From an uncultured Janibacter sp. (lineage in GTDB: Bacteria; Actinomycetota; Actinomycetes; Actinomycetales; Dermatophilaceae): a stretch of DNA of 27,126 nt. Of this stretch, positions 1 to 6,987 are shown piece by piece. Every line of letters starts with the position of its first letter. Position 1 is the stretch's first letter. The stretch spans positions 1-27,126 of the forward strand of contig CAMICF010000010.1 of assembly GCA_946222495.1 (NCBI GenBank), in the 5' to 3' direction. The position numbers were made by a program, and so were the translations under genes. The notes under the pieces were generated by a model that was not told where the DNA came from, did not search any database, and was given only the letters and a program-made list of their open reading frames with translations.

Positions 1-989
1 CGCGGGTCGCGCCAGTCACCCTGCCCCCAGGGGGCCGGCGGCTCGACGGGTGCGGCCACGGGCGCCATGACGCTGGTCCGGTCCGGCTCCTGCTGTAAGG
101 CACGCGTGCGCTGCGGCAGCGCCTCGGTCACGGGGCGGCCGTTGGCCCAGGCGTCGAGCGCGGTGAGGACCTCGTCGGCGTCGGGGCGACGCGAGGCGTC
201 CGGGGTGAAGCAGGCGTGGAGCAGGGGGGCCAGCTCCGGGTCGACGTCCCGCAGGTCGGCGTCGCCGCGGAACACCCGGGCGAGGACCGCCTCCATGCCA
301 CCCCGGCCGAAGGGGGCGCGGCCGGTCGCCGCGAAGACGAGCGTGGCCGCCCAGCCCCACCAGTCGGTGGCCGGGGTGACGTCGCCCCCTTCGACGAGCT
401 CCGGGGAGAGGTAACCGGGCGTGCCCATGACGAGACCGGTCATGGTCATGCGCGAGCTCTCGGCGACGTGCGCGATGCCGAAGTCGATGACGACCGGGTC
501 GCCGTCGAGCATGAGGACGTTGCCCGGCTTGAGGTCGCGGTGGATCACGCCGACCTGGTGGATGGAGCGCAGGGCCTCCACGAGCCCGCGGGCGAGCCGC
601 AGCAGCTCCTGGGGGCCGAGCGGTCCCTGCTCACGGACGAGGTGGTCGAGGCTGGGCCCGGGGACGTAGCGGGTGACGATGTACGGCCGCTCGGCGTCGA
701 GGTCGGCGTTGAAGACCGGGGCGATGCGGTCGGAGCGCACCCGGGCGAGGGTCTCGACCTCACGGGCCAGTCGGGCTCGGGCATCCCCGTCGTCGGCGAC
801 GTGCGGCCGCAGGACCTTGAGGGCGACGGCCCGACCGCGCTCGTCGAGGGCGAGGTGGACGACACCCATCCCGCCCTGGCCGAGCTCCTGGAGGACGCGG
901 TAGGGACCGATCGTGTCGCTGTGCGCCGTGGTCGAACCCTCCTTGCGCCCGTCAGAGGGCGGTTCCGCGCCGAGCACCTGGGTCGTCAT
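1..989 (-). CDS. Serine/threonine protein kinase, PknB-like (3' end cut by window edge)
   Basis: A Hanks-type protein kinase that would phosphorylate Ser/Thr on client proteins. About 329 residues are in the window and the C-terminus runs off the left edge. The catalytic set is complete: glycine loop LGQGGMG (residues 36-42), ATP lysine K58 in VALKVL, helix-C glutamate E77, catalytic loop HRDLKPGN (150-157), DFG (169-171) and GTPGYLSPE, with Ser where APE usually has Ala. After the kinase fold (about 30-290) the chain turns Pro/Ala-rich, as in a juxtamembrane linker; whether a membrane span and sensor domain follow cannot be seen. The ATG at 989 is chosen because a TAGTGT -10 box lies exactly 7 nt before it with no Shine-Dalgarno sequence. 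An AAGGAGGG at about 940-947 lies inside the reading frame but has no start codon after it. The substrate is unknown. Confidence 0.9.
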   Translation of the reverse strand, partial: MTTQVLGAEPPSDGRKEGSTTAHSDTIGPYRVLQELGQGGMGVVHLALDERGRAVALKVLRPHVADDGDARARLAREVETLARVRSDRIAPVFNADLDAERPYIVTRYVPGPSLDHLVREQGPLGPQELLRLARGLVEALRSIHQVGVIHRDLKPGNVLMLDGDPVVIDFGIAHVAESSRMTMTGLVMGTPGYLSPELVEGGDVTPATDWWGWAATLVFAATGRAPFGRGGMEAVLARVFRGDADLRDVDPELAPLLHACFTPDASRRPDADEVLTALDAWANGRPVTEALPQRTRALQQEPDRTSVMAPVAAPVEPPAPWGQGDWRDP

Positions 990-996
990 GCCCACC

Positions 997-1002
997 ACAC
1001 TA
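997..1002 (-). promoter_or_regulatory. -10 box TAGTGT of the kinase gene (leaderless)
   Basis: TAGTGT (TANNNT) ends 7 nt before the kinase ATG, so transcription should begin at or beside the A of ATG. No convincing -35 box is visible. Confidence 0.55.
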
Positions 1003-1027
1003 GAAGGCGAACCATGTGAGTTGTCGG

Positions 1028-1048
1028 AGCGCGCGCTGGATGCGCGCT
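1028..1048 (-). terminator. Possible terminator after the CBS-domain gene
   Basis: Inverted repeat AGCGCGC / GCGCGCT with a 7-nt loop, 13 bp beyond the stop of the CBS gene. There is no U tract. It may separate the CBS gene from the kinase gene read in the same direction. The stem is short, so the call is weak. Confidence 0.3.
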
Positions 1049-1060
1049 GGGCCGGGCGTG

Positions 1061-1489
1061 CTACTGGGTGATGTAGGCCTCGAGCTGGTCCCTCTCGGCG
1101 GCGAGGTCACGGATGCGGTGCTTCACGACGTCACCGATGCTGACGATGGCCACGAGCCGGTCCCCCTCGACGACGGGGACGTGCCGGATGCGCCGCTCGG
1201 TCATCCGGGACTCGAGGTCCCGCAGGTCGTCGTCCGTGGTGCAGGTGTGCACGTCCGCGGTCATGATGGCGCTGACCGGTCCCTCGAGGATGGCGGTGCC
1301 GGTGCGCTCCAGATGGCGCACGACGTCGCGCTCGGAGACGATCCCGTCGACGCGGCCATCGCCCTTCGAGACGACGACGGCGCCGATGCCGTGCTCTGCC
1401 AGGAGCGTGAGGAGGTCGGCCACGGTGTCGTCGGGAGAAGCCGTGACGACGTCGCTGCCCTTGCTGCGCACCACATCCGAGATCTTCAT
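1061..1489 (-). CDS. Two-CBS-domain protein
   Basis: A 142-residue stand-alone CBS pair. CBS domains bind adenosine nucleotides or related ligands and act as energy or ligand sensors; stand-alone pairs in actinobacteria mostly have no assigned partner. Repeat 1 covers roughly residues 5-65, with the core GIGAVVVSKGDGRVDGIVSE and ERDVVRHL. Repeat 2 covers about 75-130, with IRHVPVVEGDRLVAIVSIGD. A short charged helix closes the protein. No catalytic, membrane or DNA-binding segment is present. The start is ATG at 1489, preceded by TACCGT 6 nt upstream and no ribosome site, hence probably leaderless. It precedes the kinase gene in the same direction, with 71 bp between stop and start. Confidence 0.9.
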   Translation of the reverse strand: MKISDVVRSKGSDVVTASPDDTVADLLTLLAEHGIGAVVVSKGDGRVDGIVSERDVVRHLERTGTAILEGPVSAIMTADVHTCTTDDDLRDLESRMTERRIRHVPVVEGDRLVAIVSIGDVVKHRIRDLAAERDQLEAYITQ

Positions 1490-1495
1490 GGAGCA

Positions 1496-1501
1496 ACGGT
1501 A
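1496..1501 (-). promoter_or_regulatory. -10 box TACCGT of the CBS gene (leaderless)
   Basis: TACCGT lies 6 nt before the ATG at 1489 and no Shine-Dalgarno sequence is present. Confidence 0.5.
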
Positions 1502-1564
1502 GTGGGCCGGGCGCGCCGGCGGAAGGCTCGACGGACGCCCGGTGCACGGTCCGGAGCCGGTACA

Positions 1565-1570
1565 TAGAGT
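1565..1570 (+). promoter_or_regulatory. Possible -10 box TAGAGT for otsAB
   Basis: TAGAGT (TANNNT) 29 nt before the otsA GTG, in the divergent gap between the CBS gene and otsA. No clear -35 sequence is seen. The short leader carries the AGGAGG used by otsA. Confidence 0.35.
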
Positions 1571-1599
1571 GGCGTCACCGACCCAGGAGGTGCTTGCCC

Positions 1600-3045
1600 G
1601 TGCCGGCTCAGCGCACGTTCGACCTCGTCATCGCTGCCAACCGTCTTCCCGTCGACCGGGTGGTCGCCCCCGATGGGACCTCGGAGTGGCATCGCTCCCC
1701 CGGTGGCCTCGTCACCGCCATGGACTCCGTCATGCGCGGCCGGGAGGGCGCGTGGGTCGGGTGGGCCGGCGAGACCGGCCCGGCCCCGGAGCCCTTCGAG
1801 GAGTCGGGGATGTGGCTCCACCCCGTCCCGCTCTCCGAGGAGGAGCGCGAGACCCACTACGAGGGCTTCAGCAACGACACCCTCTGGCCGATCTACCACG
1901 ACGTCATCGTCCCGGCGCACTTCCACCGGGAGTGGTGGCAGGCCTACGAGCGGGTGAACCAGCGCTTCGCCGAGGCCGTGGCCGAGGTGGCGGCGCCGGG
2001 CGCCAAGGTGTGGATCCACGACTACCAGCTGCAGCTCGTCCCCGCCCTCGTGCGCGCCCTGCGCCCTGACGTGCGGATCGGCTGGTTCAACCACATCCCC
2101 TTCCCGCCCGTCGAGCTCTTCGCCCAGCTGCCCTGGCGGCGGCAGATTCTCGAGGGCCTCCTCGGCGCGGACTACCTCGGCTTCCAGCGCACCCCCGATG
2201 CGCAGAACTTCCTCCGCGCCTGCCGCCAGCTCGACGGCCGGACGACGAAGGGGGACACCGTCGCCACCGCGGACCCCGACGGCCGGACCCGTCAGGTCCG
2301 GGCCTCCGCCGTCCCGATCAGCGTGGACGTCAACGGGCTCGAGGAGCTGGCGAAGACCGAGGCGGTGCAGCGACGGGCCGAGCAGATCCGGGCCTCCCTC
2401 GGGAACCCGGAGGTCGTCATGCTCGGCGTCGACCGCCTCGACTACACCAAGGGCATCCGGCACCGGCTCAAGGCCTACGAGGAGCTCCTCGCGGACGGGA
2501 CGGTCTCCTCGCCCGCGGTCACCCTCGTCCAGGTCGCCACCCCGAGCCGCGAGCGCGTGGAGGCCTACAAGCAGCTGCGCACGGTCATCGAGACGACCGT
2601 GGGGCGGATCAACGGCACCTACTCGGCGATCGGCGCCCCGGCCGTCCACTACCTGCACCGGAGCTACCCGCGCGAGGAGATGGCGGCGCTCTTCCAGGCG
2701 GCGGACATCATGCTCGTCACCCCCCTTCGTGACGGGATGAACCTCGTCGCCAAGGAGTACGTCACCTGCCGCCACGACGAGGGCGGCGCCCTCGTGCTCA
2801 GCGAGTTCACGGGTGCCTGGCACGAGCTGAAGCAGGCCTATGTCTGCAACCCCCACGACATCGAGGGCCTGAAGCAGGTCATGCTCCGCGTCATGTCCCT
2901 CGACGACCGGGAGAGGCGCCGGTCCATGCGGGCCCTGCGGCGCCGCGTCGGCGACAACGACGTGCAGAAGTGGGCGGACACCTTCCTCGCCAACCTCGAG
3001 ATGGCGCCGGAGCGCCCACCGCGCCCCACGCCGAAGGGGGCCTAG
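1600..3045 (+). CDS. otsA: Trehalose-6-phosphate synthase (GT20)
   Basis: Transfers glucose from a nucleotide sugar (UDP-, or in some actinobacteria ADP-glucose) to glucose-6-phosphate, giving trehalose-6-phosphate in the cytoplasm. 481 residues, normal for the family. Signatures: NRLPV (14-18), SPGGLVTAM near 35-42, WVGWAGE, HDYQLQLVP from 140, FNHIPFPP, the donor-site motif DRLDYTKG (278-285), TPLRDGMNLVAKEY (around 374-386) and the VLSEFTGAWHEL segment. GTG at 1600 is preferred because AGGAGG at 1585-1590 sits 9 nt upstream; a TTG at 1594 is too close to it. It ends in a TAGTG overlap with otsB, so the two are translationally coupled. The stop is preceded by CGAAGGGGG, which also serves as the otsB ribosome site. 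Confidence 0.97.
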   Translation: MPAQRTFDLVIAANRLPVDRVVAPDGTSEWHRSPGGLVTAMDSVMRGREGAWVGWAGETGPAPEPFEESGMWLHPVPLSEEERETHYEGFSNDTLWPIYHDVIVPAHFHREWWQAYERVNQRFAEAVAEVAAPGAKVWIHDYQLQLVPALVRALRPDVRIGWFNHIPFPPVELFAQLPWRRQILEGLLGADYLGFQRTPDAQNFLRACRQLDGRTTKGDTVATADPDGRTRQVRASAVPISVDVNGLEELAKTEAVQRRAEQIRASLGNPEVVMLGVDRLDYTKGIRHRLKAYEELLADGTVSSPAVTLVQVATPSRERVEAYKQLRTVIETTVGRINGTYSAIGAPAVHYLHRSYPREEMAALFQAADIMLVTPLRDGMNLVAKEYVTCRHDEGGALVLSEFTGAWHELKQAYVCNPHDIEGLKQVMLRVMSLDDRERRRSMRALRRRVGDNDVQKWADTFLANLEMAPERPPRPTPKGA

Positions 3046-3803
3046 TGCCCGCCGGGATCGCCCGGCAGCTGGAGGCCGTCGCCGGGGCCCCGCGGCTGCT
3101 CGTGGCCACGGACTTCGACGGGGTGCTCGCGCCCTTCGTCCTCGACCCGATGGACGCCCGCCCGCAGGCCGGCACCGTCGAGTCCCTCACCGACCTCGCG
3201 GCCGCCCCGGACACCTGGACCGCCGTCGTCTCGGGGCGGGACCTCGAGACGCTCGCCGCCCTCACCGGCCTCGGCGCCTCGGGCACCACCCTCATCGGCA
3301 GCCACGGCGCGGAGACGAGCCGGAGCGACTCGGGTCTGGTCACGCCGGAGGTGACCGCCCGCCTCGGCGAGCTGCGCGCCGCCGTGGAGAGCGCTGTCGC
3401 CCGCCATGACGCGCGAATCCGGTTGGAGCACAAGCCCACAGCCGTCGTCCTGCACACCCGCGGGCTGCCCGAGGAGGCCGTGTCCGCGGCGGCCCTCATC
3501 GCCGGGGAGGCCGCCGAGCGCGACGGCGTCACCCTCCTCAGCGGCAAGGGCGTCCACGAGCTGAGCGTCGTGCGCGCCGACAAGGGCACGGCACTGCGGG
3601 CGCTCTCCCGGGAGCTCGGCGTCGATGCGGTCGTCTACCTCGGCGACGACGTCACCGACGAGCACGTCTTCGCCGTCCTCGGCGAGCGCGACCTCGGGAT
3701 CAAGGTCGGCGACGGCGACACCGCGGCACGGGCACGGGTCAGCGGCTCCCCGGCCGTCCCCGACGTGCTCGCGACCCTCGCCGACCTCCGCCGCCACCCG
3801 TGA
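3045..3803 (+). CDS. otsB: Trehalose-6-phosphate phosphatase (HAD family)
   Basis: Removes the phosphate from trehalose-6-phosphate and completes the OtsAB route to trehalose, a compatible solute and envelope sugar source. 252 residues. HAD motif I is DFDGVLAP (D23 nucleophile, D25 acid/base); the usual DxDGT has Val in place of Thr. Motif II lies at AVVSGRD, and motif IV is GDDVTDE (200-206), which holds Mg2+. A K-G-T segment (ADKGTALRAL) typical of the family precedes it. Start is the GTG that shares its G with the otsA TAG; GAAGGGGG just upstream is the ribosome site. The gene ends 8 bp before a set of 32-bp tandem repeats. Confidence 0.96.
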   Translation: MPAGIARQLEAVAGAPRLLVATDFDGVLAPFVLDPMDARPQAGTVESLTDLAAAPDTWTAVVSGRDLETLAALTGLGASGTTLIGSHGAETSRSDSGLVTPEVTARLGELRAAVESAVARHDARIRLEHKPTAVVLHTRGLPEEAVSAAALIAGEAAERDGVTLLSGKGVHELSVVRADKGTALRALSRELGVDAVVYLGDDVTDEHVFAVLGERDLGIKVGDGDTAARARVSGSPAVPDVLATLADLRRHP

Positions 3804-3810
3804 AGTCCGC

Positions 3811-3893
3811 ATCTCCTTAAGGTCGTGCGCCTGTCTGGCCGTATCTCCTTAAGGTCGTGCGCCTCTCTGGGCGAATCTCCTTAAGGTCGTGCG
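3811..3893 (+). repeat. Three 32-bp tandem repeats with CCTTAAGG core
   Basis: Units begin at 3811, 3843 and 3875, an exact 32-bp period. The first 19 bases (ATCTCCTTAAGGTCGTGCG) are identical in all three; units 1 and 2 continue with CCTNTCTGGNCG, unit 3 diverges after 3893. Each unit centres on the 8-bp palindrome CCTTAAGG, and unit 1 also has matching CGCA/TGCG arms. The core is A+T-rich for this genome. The set lies between the otsB stop and the DUF4032 start. An operator array or a terminator/insertion remnant are both possible. Confidence 0.85.
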
Positions 3894-3963
3894 ACCTCCC
3901 TTCGTCCGCCGGCTGCGCCACACTGGGCGGGATGGGCCGGCCCCGGCCCGCGAAGGGAGAGCC

Positions 3964-5211
3964 GTGTCCCTGGACATCTCCGCCGCCCGGCCCGACCCCG
4001 CGCTGCTCGACCTGCCGTGGTCGACACCGCTGGAGGACTGGCCGAGCGAGCTCATCGCCGCGCTGCCCCGCGGCATCTCCCGGCACGTCGTGCGCTTCGC
4101 CCATCTCTCCGGCGGCATCGTCGCGGTCAAGGAGATCAAGGCCGACCTGGCCCGGAGCGAGTACCAGCTGCTCCGCCAGCTCCGCCGCCTCGACCTGCCC
4201 TGCGTCGAGCCCCTCGCGGTCGTGTCCGGCCGCACGGACGCCGACGGGGCACCGCTCGACGCCTGCCTCGTGACGCGCCACCTCCAGTTCTCCCTCCCCT
4301 TCCGTGTCCTCTTCAGCCAGCACCTGCGCTCCGACACCACCGCCCGCCTCGCCGACGCCCTCGCGGCGCTGCTCGCCCGGCTGCACCTCGCCGGCTTCTT
4401 CTGGGGCGACGTGTCGCTGTCCAACAGCCTCTTCCGCCGCGACGCCGGCGCCTTCGCCGCCTACCTCGTCGACGCGGAGACCGGCGAGCTGCACGACAGC
4501 CTGAGCACGGGGCAGCGGGAGCACGATCTCGACCTCGCCCAGGTCAACATCGCCGGCGAGCTCATGGACCTCGCCGCCGCAGGGGTGCTCCCCGAGGGCC
4601 TGGACCCGGTCGACGTCTCCCTCGAGATCATTGAGCGCTACCGCGGGCTGTGGCAGGAGCTCACCGGTGACGAGTGGTTCGGTGCCGGTGAGCGCTGGCG
4701 CGTCGACGAGCGGATCCGCCGGCTCAACGTCCTCGGCTTCGACGTCGACGAGCTGGCGATCAGCACCGACCTCGACGGGACCCACCTGCGGATCGAGCCG
4801 AAGGTCGTGGACGCCGGCCACCACAGCCGCCGGCTGCTGCGCCTCACCGGCCTGGACGTCGAGGAAAACCAGGCGCGACGCCTGCTCAACGACCTCGACT
4901 CCTACCGCGCGGCCATGGACCGGCAGGGGGATGACGAGTCGCTCGTCGCCCACGACTGGCTCTCCCGCGTCTACGAGCCCACGACGCGGGCCGTGCCGCG
5001 CGAGCTGCGGGCCAAGCTCGAGCCGGCGGAGATCTTCCACGAGATCCTCGAGCACCGGTGGTACATGGCAGAAAAGGTGGGGCACGATGTCCCCATCGAG
5101 GACGCGATCGCGGAGTACCTGCGAGAGGTCCTGCCGGGCAAGCCCGACGAGCAGTCCGTGCTGGGGACGGACACCCAGATGCTGCCCGTCGTCGACAAGG
5201 AGAAGGAATGA
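3964..5211 (+). CDS. DUF4032 protein with atypical kinase-like N-terminal domain
   Basis: A 415-residue actinobacterial protein of unknown role. The N-terminal half reads as a lipopolysaccharide-kinase/small-molecule-kinase-like fold: K56 in GGIVAVKEI, a catalytic-loop-like FWGDVSLSN (W147, G148, D149, N154; Trp replaces the usual His) and a metal-site-like LVDAETGE. The C-terminal 80-100 residues match what I recall as DUF4032 (YRAAMDRQGDD, HDWLSRVYEP, EILEHRWYMAEKVGHDV). Whether it phosphorylates anything is not established. GTG at 3964 has GGGAG 4 nt upstream; a longer in-frame start at 3889 would fall inside the third tandem repeat and lacks a ribosome site. Its stop overlaps the next ATG (ATGA), so it is co-translated with the RDD gene. 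Confidence 0.85.
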   Translation: MSLDISAARPDPALLDLPWSTPLEDWPSELIAALPRGISRHVVRFAHLSGGIVAVKEIKADLARSEYQLLRQLRRLDLPCVEPLAVVSGRTDADGAPLDACLVTRHLQFSLPFRVLFSQHLRSDTTARLADALAALLARLHLAGFFWGDVSLSNSLFRRDAGAFAAYLVDAETGELHDSLSTGQREHDLDLAQVNIAGELMDLAAAGVLPEGLDPVDVSLEIIERYRGLWQELTGDEWFGAGERWRVDERIRRLNVLGFDVDELAISTDLDGTHLRIEPKVVDAGHHSRRLLRLTGLDVEENQARRLLNDLDSYRAAMDRQGDDESLVAHDWLSRVYEPTTRAVPRELRAKLEPAEIFHEILEHRWYMAEKVGHDVPIEDAIAEYLREVLPGKPDEQSVLGTDTQMLPVVDKEKE

Positions 5212-5999
5212 CGGAACCGACGCAGGGGGGCCCTTCGAACCAGGGGGATCCGGCCGACGAGCTCACCCGACCGGTCGGGGGCCTCCCGCCCTCCGCCGGC
5301 GCGCCACAGCAGGGGACTGGGCAGCAGGGTGCTGGACAGCAGCAGGGCACCGGGTACCAGCAGGGACCCGGTCACCAGCAGGATCCCCCGTACCGGCAGG
5401 GCGCGCAGCCGTCGCCGTACGGCAGCCCGGGAGCGCCACCCGCCTACCCGGGCCCCGGCGGCAGCGACCCGGACAAGCCCGGGTCCAAGGCCTGGGTCCA
5501 GCAGCGCTTCGGCCGCACCGCCGACTTCGCCGAGCGGATCCTGCCCGGTCTCGTCGACGCGCTCATCACCGCGGCCGCGGCCTTCATCCCGGTGATCCTC
5601 GGGCTCGTCCTCATCGTCTCCGGCATCCCGGAGACCTACGACTGCGGGTACCTCGACACCGACACCTGCGAGGTCCCGGGCTCGGGATCCGGCGGTCTCA
5701 TCGCCCTCGGCGTGATCCTCATCCTGCTCAGCTTCCTCATCAGCCTCGCGGTCGCCTTCTGGAACCGCGTCTGGCGGGTGACCAAGACCGGTCAGAGCAT
5801 CGGCAAGAAGGCCAACGGGCTCAAGGTCATCGACGCGGAGTCGGGCGGCAACCCGGAGCTCGGCCCGGCCGTCCTCCGCGAGCTCATCCACCAGTTCGCC
5901 GGGATCATCTCCTGGATCTGGATGCTCATCGATGACGACGACCGCACGCTCGCGGACATCGTCGGCAAGACGCACGTGATCCACGTCGACGAGTCCTGA
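5208..5999 (+). CDS. RDD family membrane protein with Gln/Gly/Pro-rich N-terminus
   Basis: 263 residues. Residues 1 to about 95 are a low-complexity cytoplasmic tail with repeats of QQG, GTGYQQGPGHQQ and PYGSPG type. The RDD domain follows: RILPGLVDALITAAAAF (first span, with the Arg and first Asp), a loop containing two cysteines (DCGYL, DTCEV), a second span GLIALGVILILLSFLISLAV, then TKTGQSIGKKANGLKVID and a C-terminal RTLADIVGKTHV with the final Asp. RDD proteins are mostly uncharacterised; some have been proposed as Na+(Li+)/H+ antiporters. ATG at 5208 overlaps the upstream TGA, with GAAGGA as ribosome site. A strong terminator follows, so the unit from 3964 ends here. Confidence 0.9.
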   Translation: MTEPTQGGPSNQGDPADELTRPVGGLPPSAGAPQQGTGQQGAGQQQGTGYQQGPGHQQDPPYRQGAQPSPYGSPGAPPAYPGPGGSDPDKPGSKAWVQQRFGRTADFAERILPGLVDALITAAAAFIPVILGLVLIVSGIPETYDCGYLDTDTCEVPGSGSGGLIALGVILILLSFLISLAVAFWNRVWRVTKTGQSIGKKANGLKVIDAESGGNPELGPAVLRELIHQFAGIISWIWMLIDDDDRTLADIVGKTHVIHVDES

Positions 6000-6006
6000 G
6001 ACACGG

Positions 6007-6047
6007 CGAAGGGGGCCGGGAGCGATGATCGCTCCCGGCCCCCTTCG
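6007..6047. terminator. Perfect 41-nt bidirectional terminator
   Basis: Two 20-nt arms (6007-6026 and 6028-6047) are exact reverse complements around one central base, giving about 18 pairs around a short AUGAU-type loop. It lies 7 bp past the RDD stop and faces the membrane gene on the other strand. The ends are CGAAGGGGG and CCCCCTTCG. No U tract, as is common in GC-rich actinobacteria. Confidence 0.9.
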
Positions 6048-6180
6048 TGTCCGCGACGTCCCTCAGATCGCCGGGTCCTGTAGGCCTGAACCAGGCCGTG
6101 CACCACCTCCCCGTGGCTCTGCCACCCCATCATGCGGTGGAGCCGGGAGCAATTCCCCGCGCCGAGGTCAGCGGGTGCGG
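6044..6180 (-). pseudogene. Degraded tandem copy of the 6230-6832 gene (leader plus 3' end)
   Basis: 6044-6100 repeats 6211-6269, the 3' end of the neighbouring gene and the bases after its stop: both contain TCCGCGACGTCCCTCAG and TGAACCAGGCCGTG, offset by 167-169 bp. 6125-6171 repeats 6887-6933, the leader of the same gene: both contain GGAGCAAT and CCGCGCCGAGGTCAG. Read on the minus strand, the order is leader copy, junction, then gene tail (ACG GCC TGG TTC for TAWF) with the ending out of step. The simplest reading is a tandem duplication of leader plus gene in which about 600 bp of the second copy was lost. Confidence 0.6.
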
Positions 6181-6229
6181 CGCCGAGGACGGGCCCTCGG
6201 AGGGATGGCCTTCGTCTCCGCGACGTCCC

Positions 6230-6832
6230 TCAGTACGTCGGCCGCTGGTGGGCCGTGAACCAGGCCGTGGAGTCCTTCTGCCAGAGGAAGAAGGTGGCGA
6301 GGCCACCGATGACGAGGACGACGACGTTGATGAGCGTCGTCAGCAGCGGGTTGGGCTGGGCGAAGCCGCAGAGGAAGGAGAGGACGAAGATCCCGTACAG
6401 GACGGTGGCCACGATGCGCGCCCACCCCAGGCCCTTGCCGTTGAGGTAGGCCATGAGGAACCAGAGGCCGGCTCCCACCAGACCTCCGAGCACCCCCACG
6501 ACGAGACCGAACGCGACGATCATGTCGACCATGTCCTGGTCATAGGTCTGCCCCGAGTCGCGCATCGACTGCTCCGCGATCTCGCGCATCTGGGACTGCA
6601 TGAGGAGGGCGACCGGGATCGCGAGCAGCTGCACGACGGCGCCCGCCCACATCGCGTACTTCGCGCGGACGATCGACCTCGGCGGTGTCGTCAGCCCCTG
6701 AGCACCGACCGGCCCTCCCGGATGCTGGCCGCCGTACTGCGGAGCACCCTGGTACTGGCTGCCCTGGTACTGATATCCGGGCTGGTAGCCGGACTGGTCA
6801 CCACCGGGGGGTGGCGGGGGCATGCTGCTCAT
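6230..6832 (-). CDS. Four-helix membrane protein with Gln/Tyr/Pro-rich N-terminus, function unknown
   Basis: 200 residues. Residues 1-50 are low complexity, with GYQPGYQYQGSQYQGAPQYGG; such tails are common on small actinobacterial membrane proteins. Four hydrophobic stretches follow: YAMWAGAVVQLLAIPVALLM (about 59-78), MIVAFGLVVGVLGGLVGAGLWFLM (about 104-127), ARIVATVLYGIFVLSFLCGF (about 138-157) and TTLINVVVLVIGGLATFFLW. The loop between helices 1 and 2 is acidic/polar. ATG at 6832 has a strong GGGAGGAG 5 nt upstream. It follows rlmB in the same direction after a 155-bp gap with two hairpins, so it may have its own control. I do not recognise a named family. Confidence 0.82.
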   Translation of the reverse strand: MSSMPPPPPGGDQSGYQPGYQYQGSQYQGAPQYGGQHPGGPVGAQGLTTPPRSIVRAKYAMWAGAVVQLLAIPVALLMQSQMREIAEQSMRDSGQTYDQDMVDMIVAFGLVVGVLGGLVGAGLWFLMAYLNGKGLGWARIVATVLYGIFVLSFLCGFAQPNPLLTTLINVVVLVIGGLATFFLWQKDSTAWFTAHQRPTY

Positions 6833-6851
6833 AACGACTCCTCCCTGCGAG

Positions 6852-6890
6852 GCCGGGGCCCCTGCGGCCCCGGCGCTGGGCGTCAGCCCA
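6852..6890 (-). promoter_or_regulatory. Two adjacent hairpins in the leader of the membrane gene
   Basis: Read on the minus strand: TGGGC-TGAC-GCCCA (6877-6890), then a 9-bp stem GCCGGGGCC with a 5-nt loop (6852-6874), followed by the GGGAGGAG ribosome site about 10 nt on. They could terminate rlmB transcription or control the membrane gene; the sequence does not decide. Confidence 0.45.
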
Positions 6891-6987
6891 CCACGCGGAC
6901 GAGCCTCGGAGCAATCGGCCGCGCCGAGGTCAGGAGAAGCGCGGCGCCTCGTGCTGCGGGTGGCTCATGGGTCCTGCCGGTCCGCGA

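Noticed and set aside
940..947. AAGGAGGG as ribosome site for a shorter kinase
   Set aside because: No ATG, GTG or TTG follows at a usable distance; the segment reads in frame as part of the N-terminus.
216..1019. Long plus-strand open frame opposite the kinase gene
   Set aside because: It is antisense to a kinase with all catalytic motifs; the translation is biased to E/G/V/D as expected from the reverse strand of GC-rich codons.
3811..3893. CRISPR array
   Set aside because: Three units with no spacers between them and no cas genes nearby; it is a tandem repeat.
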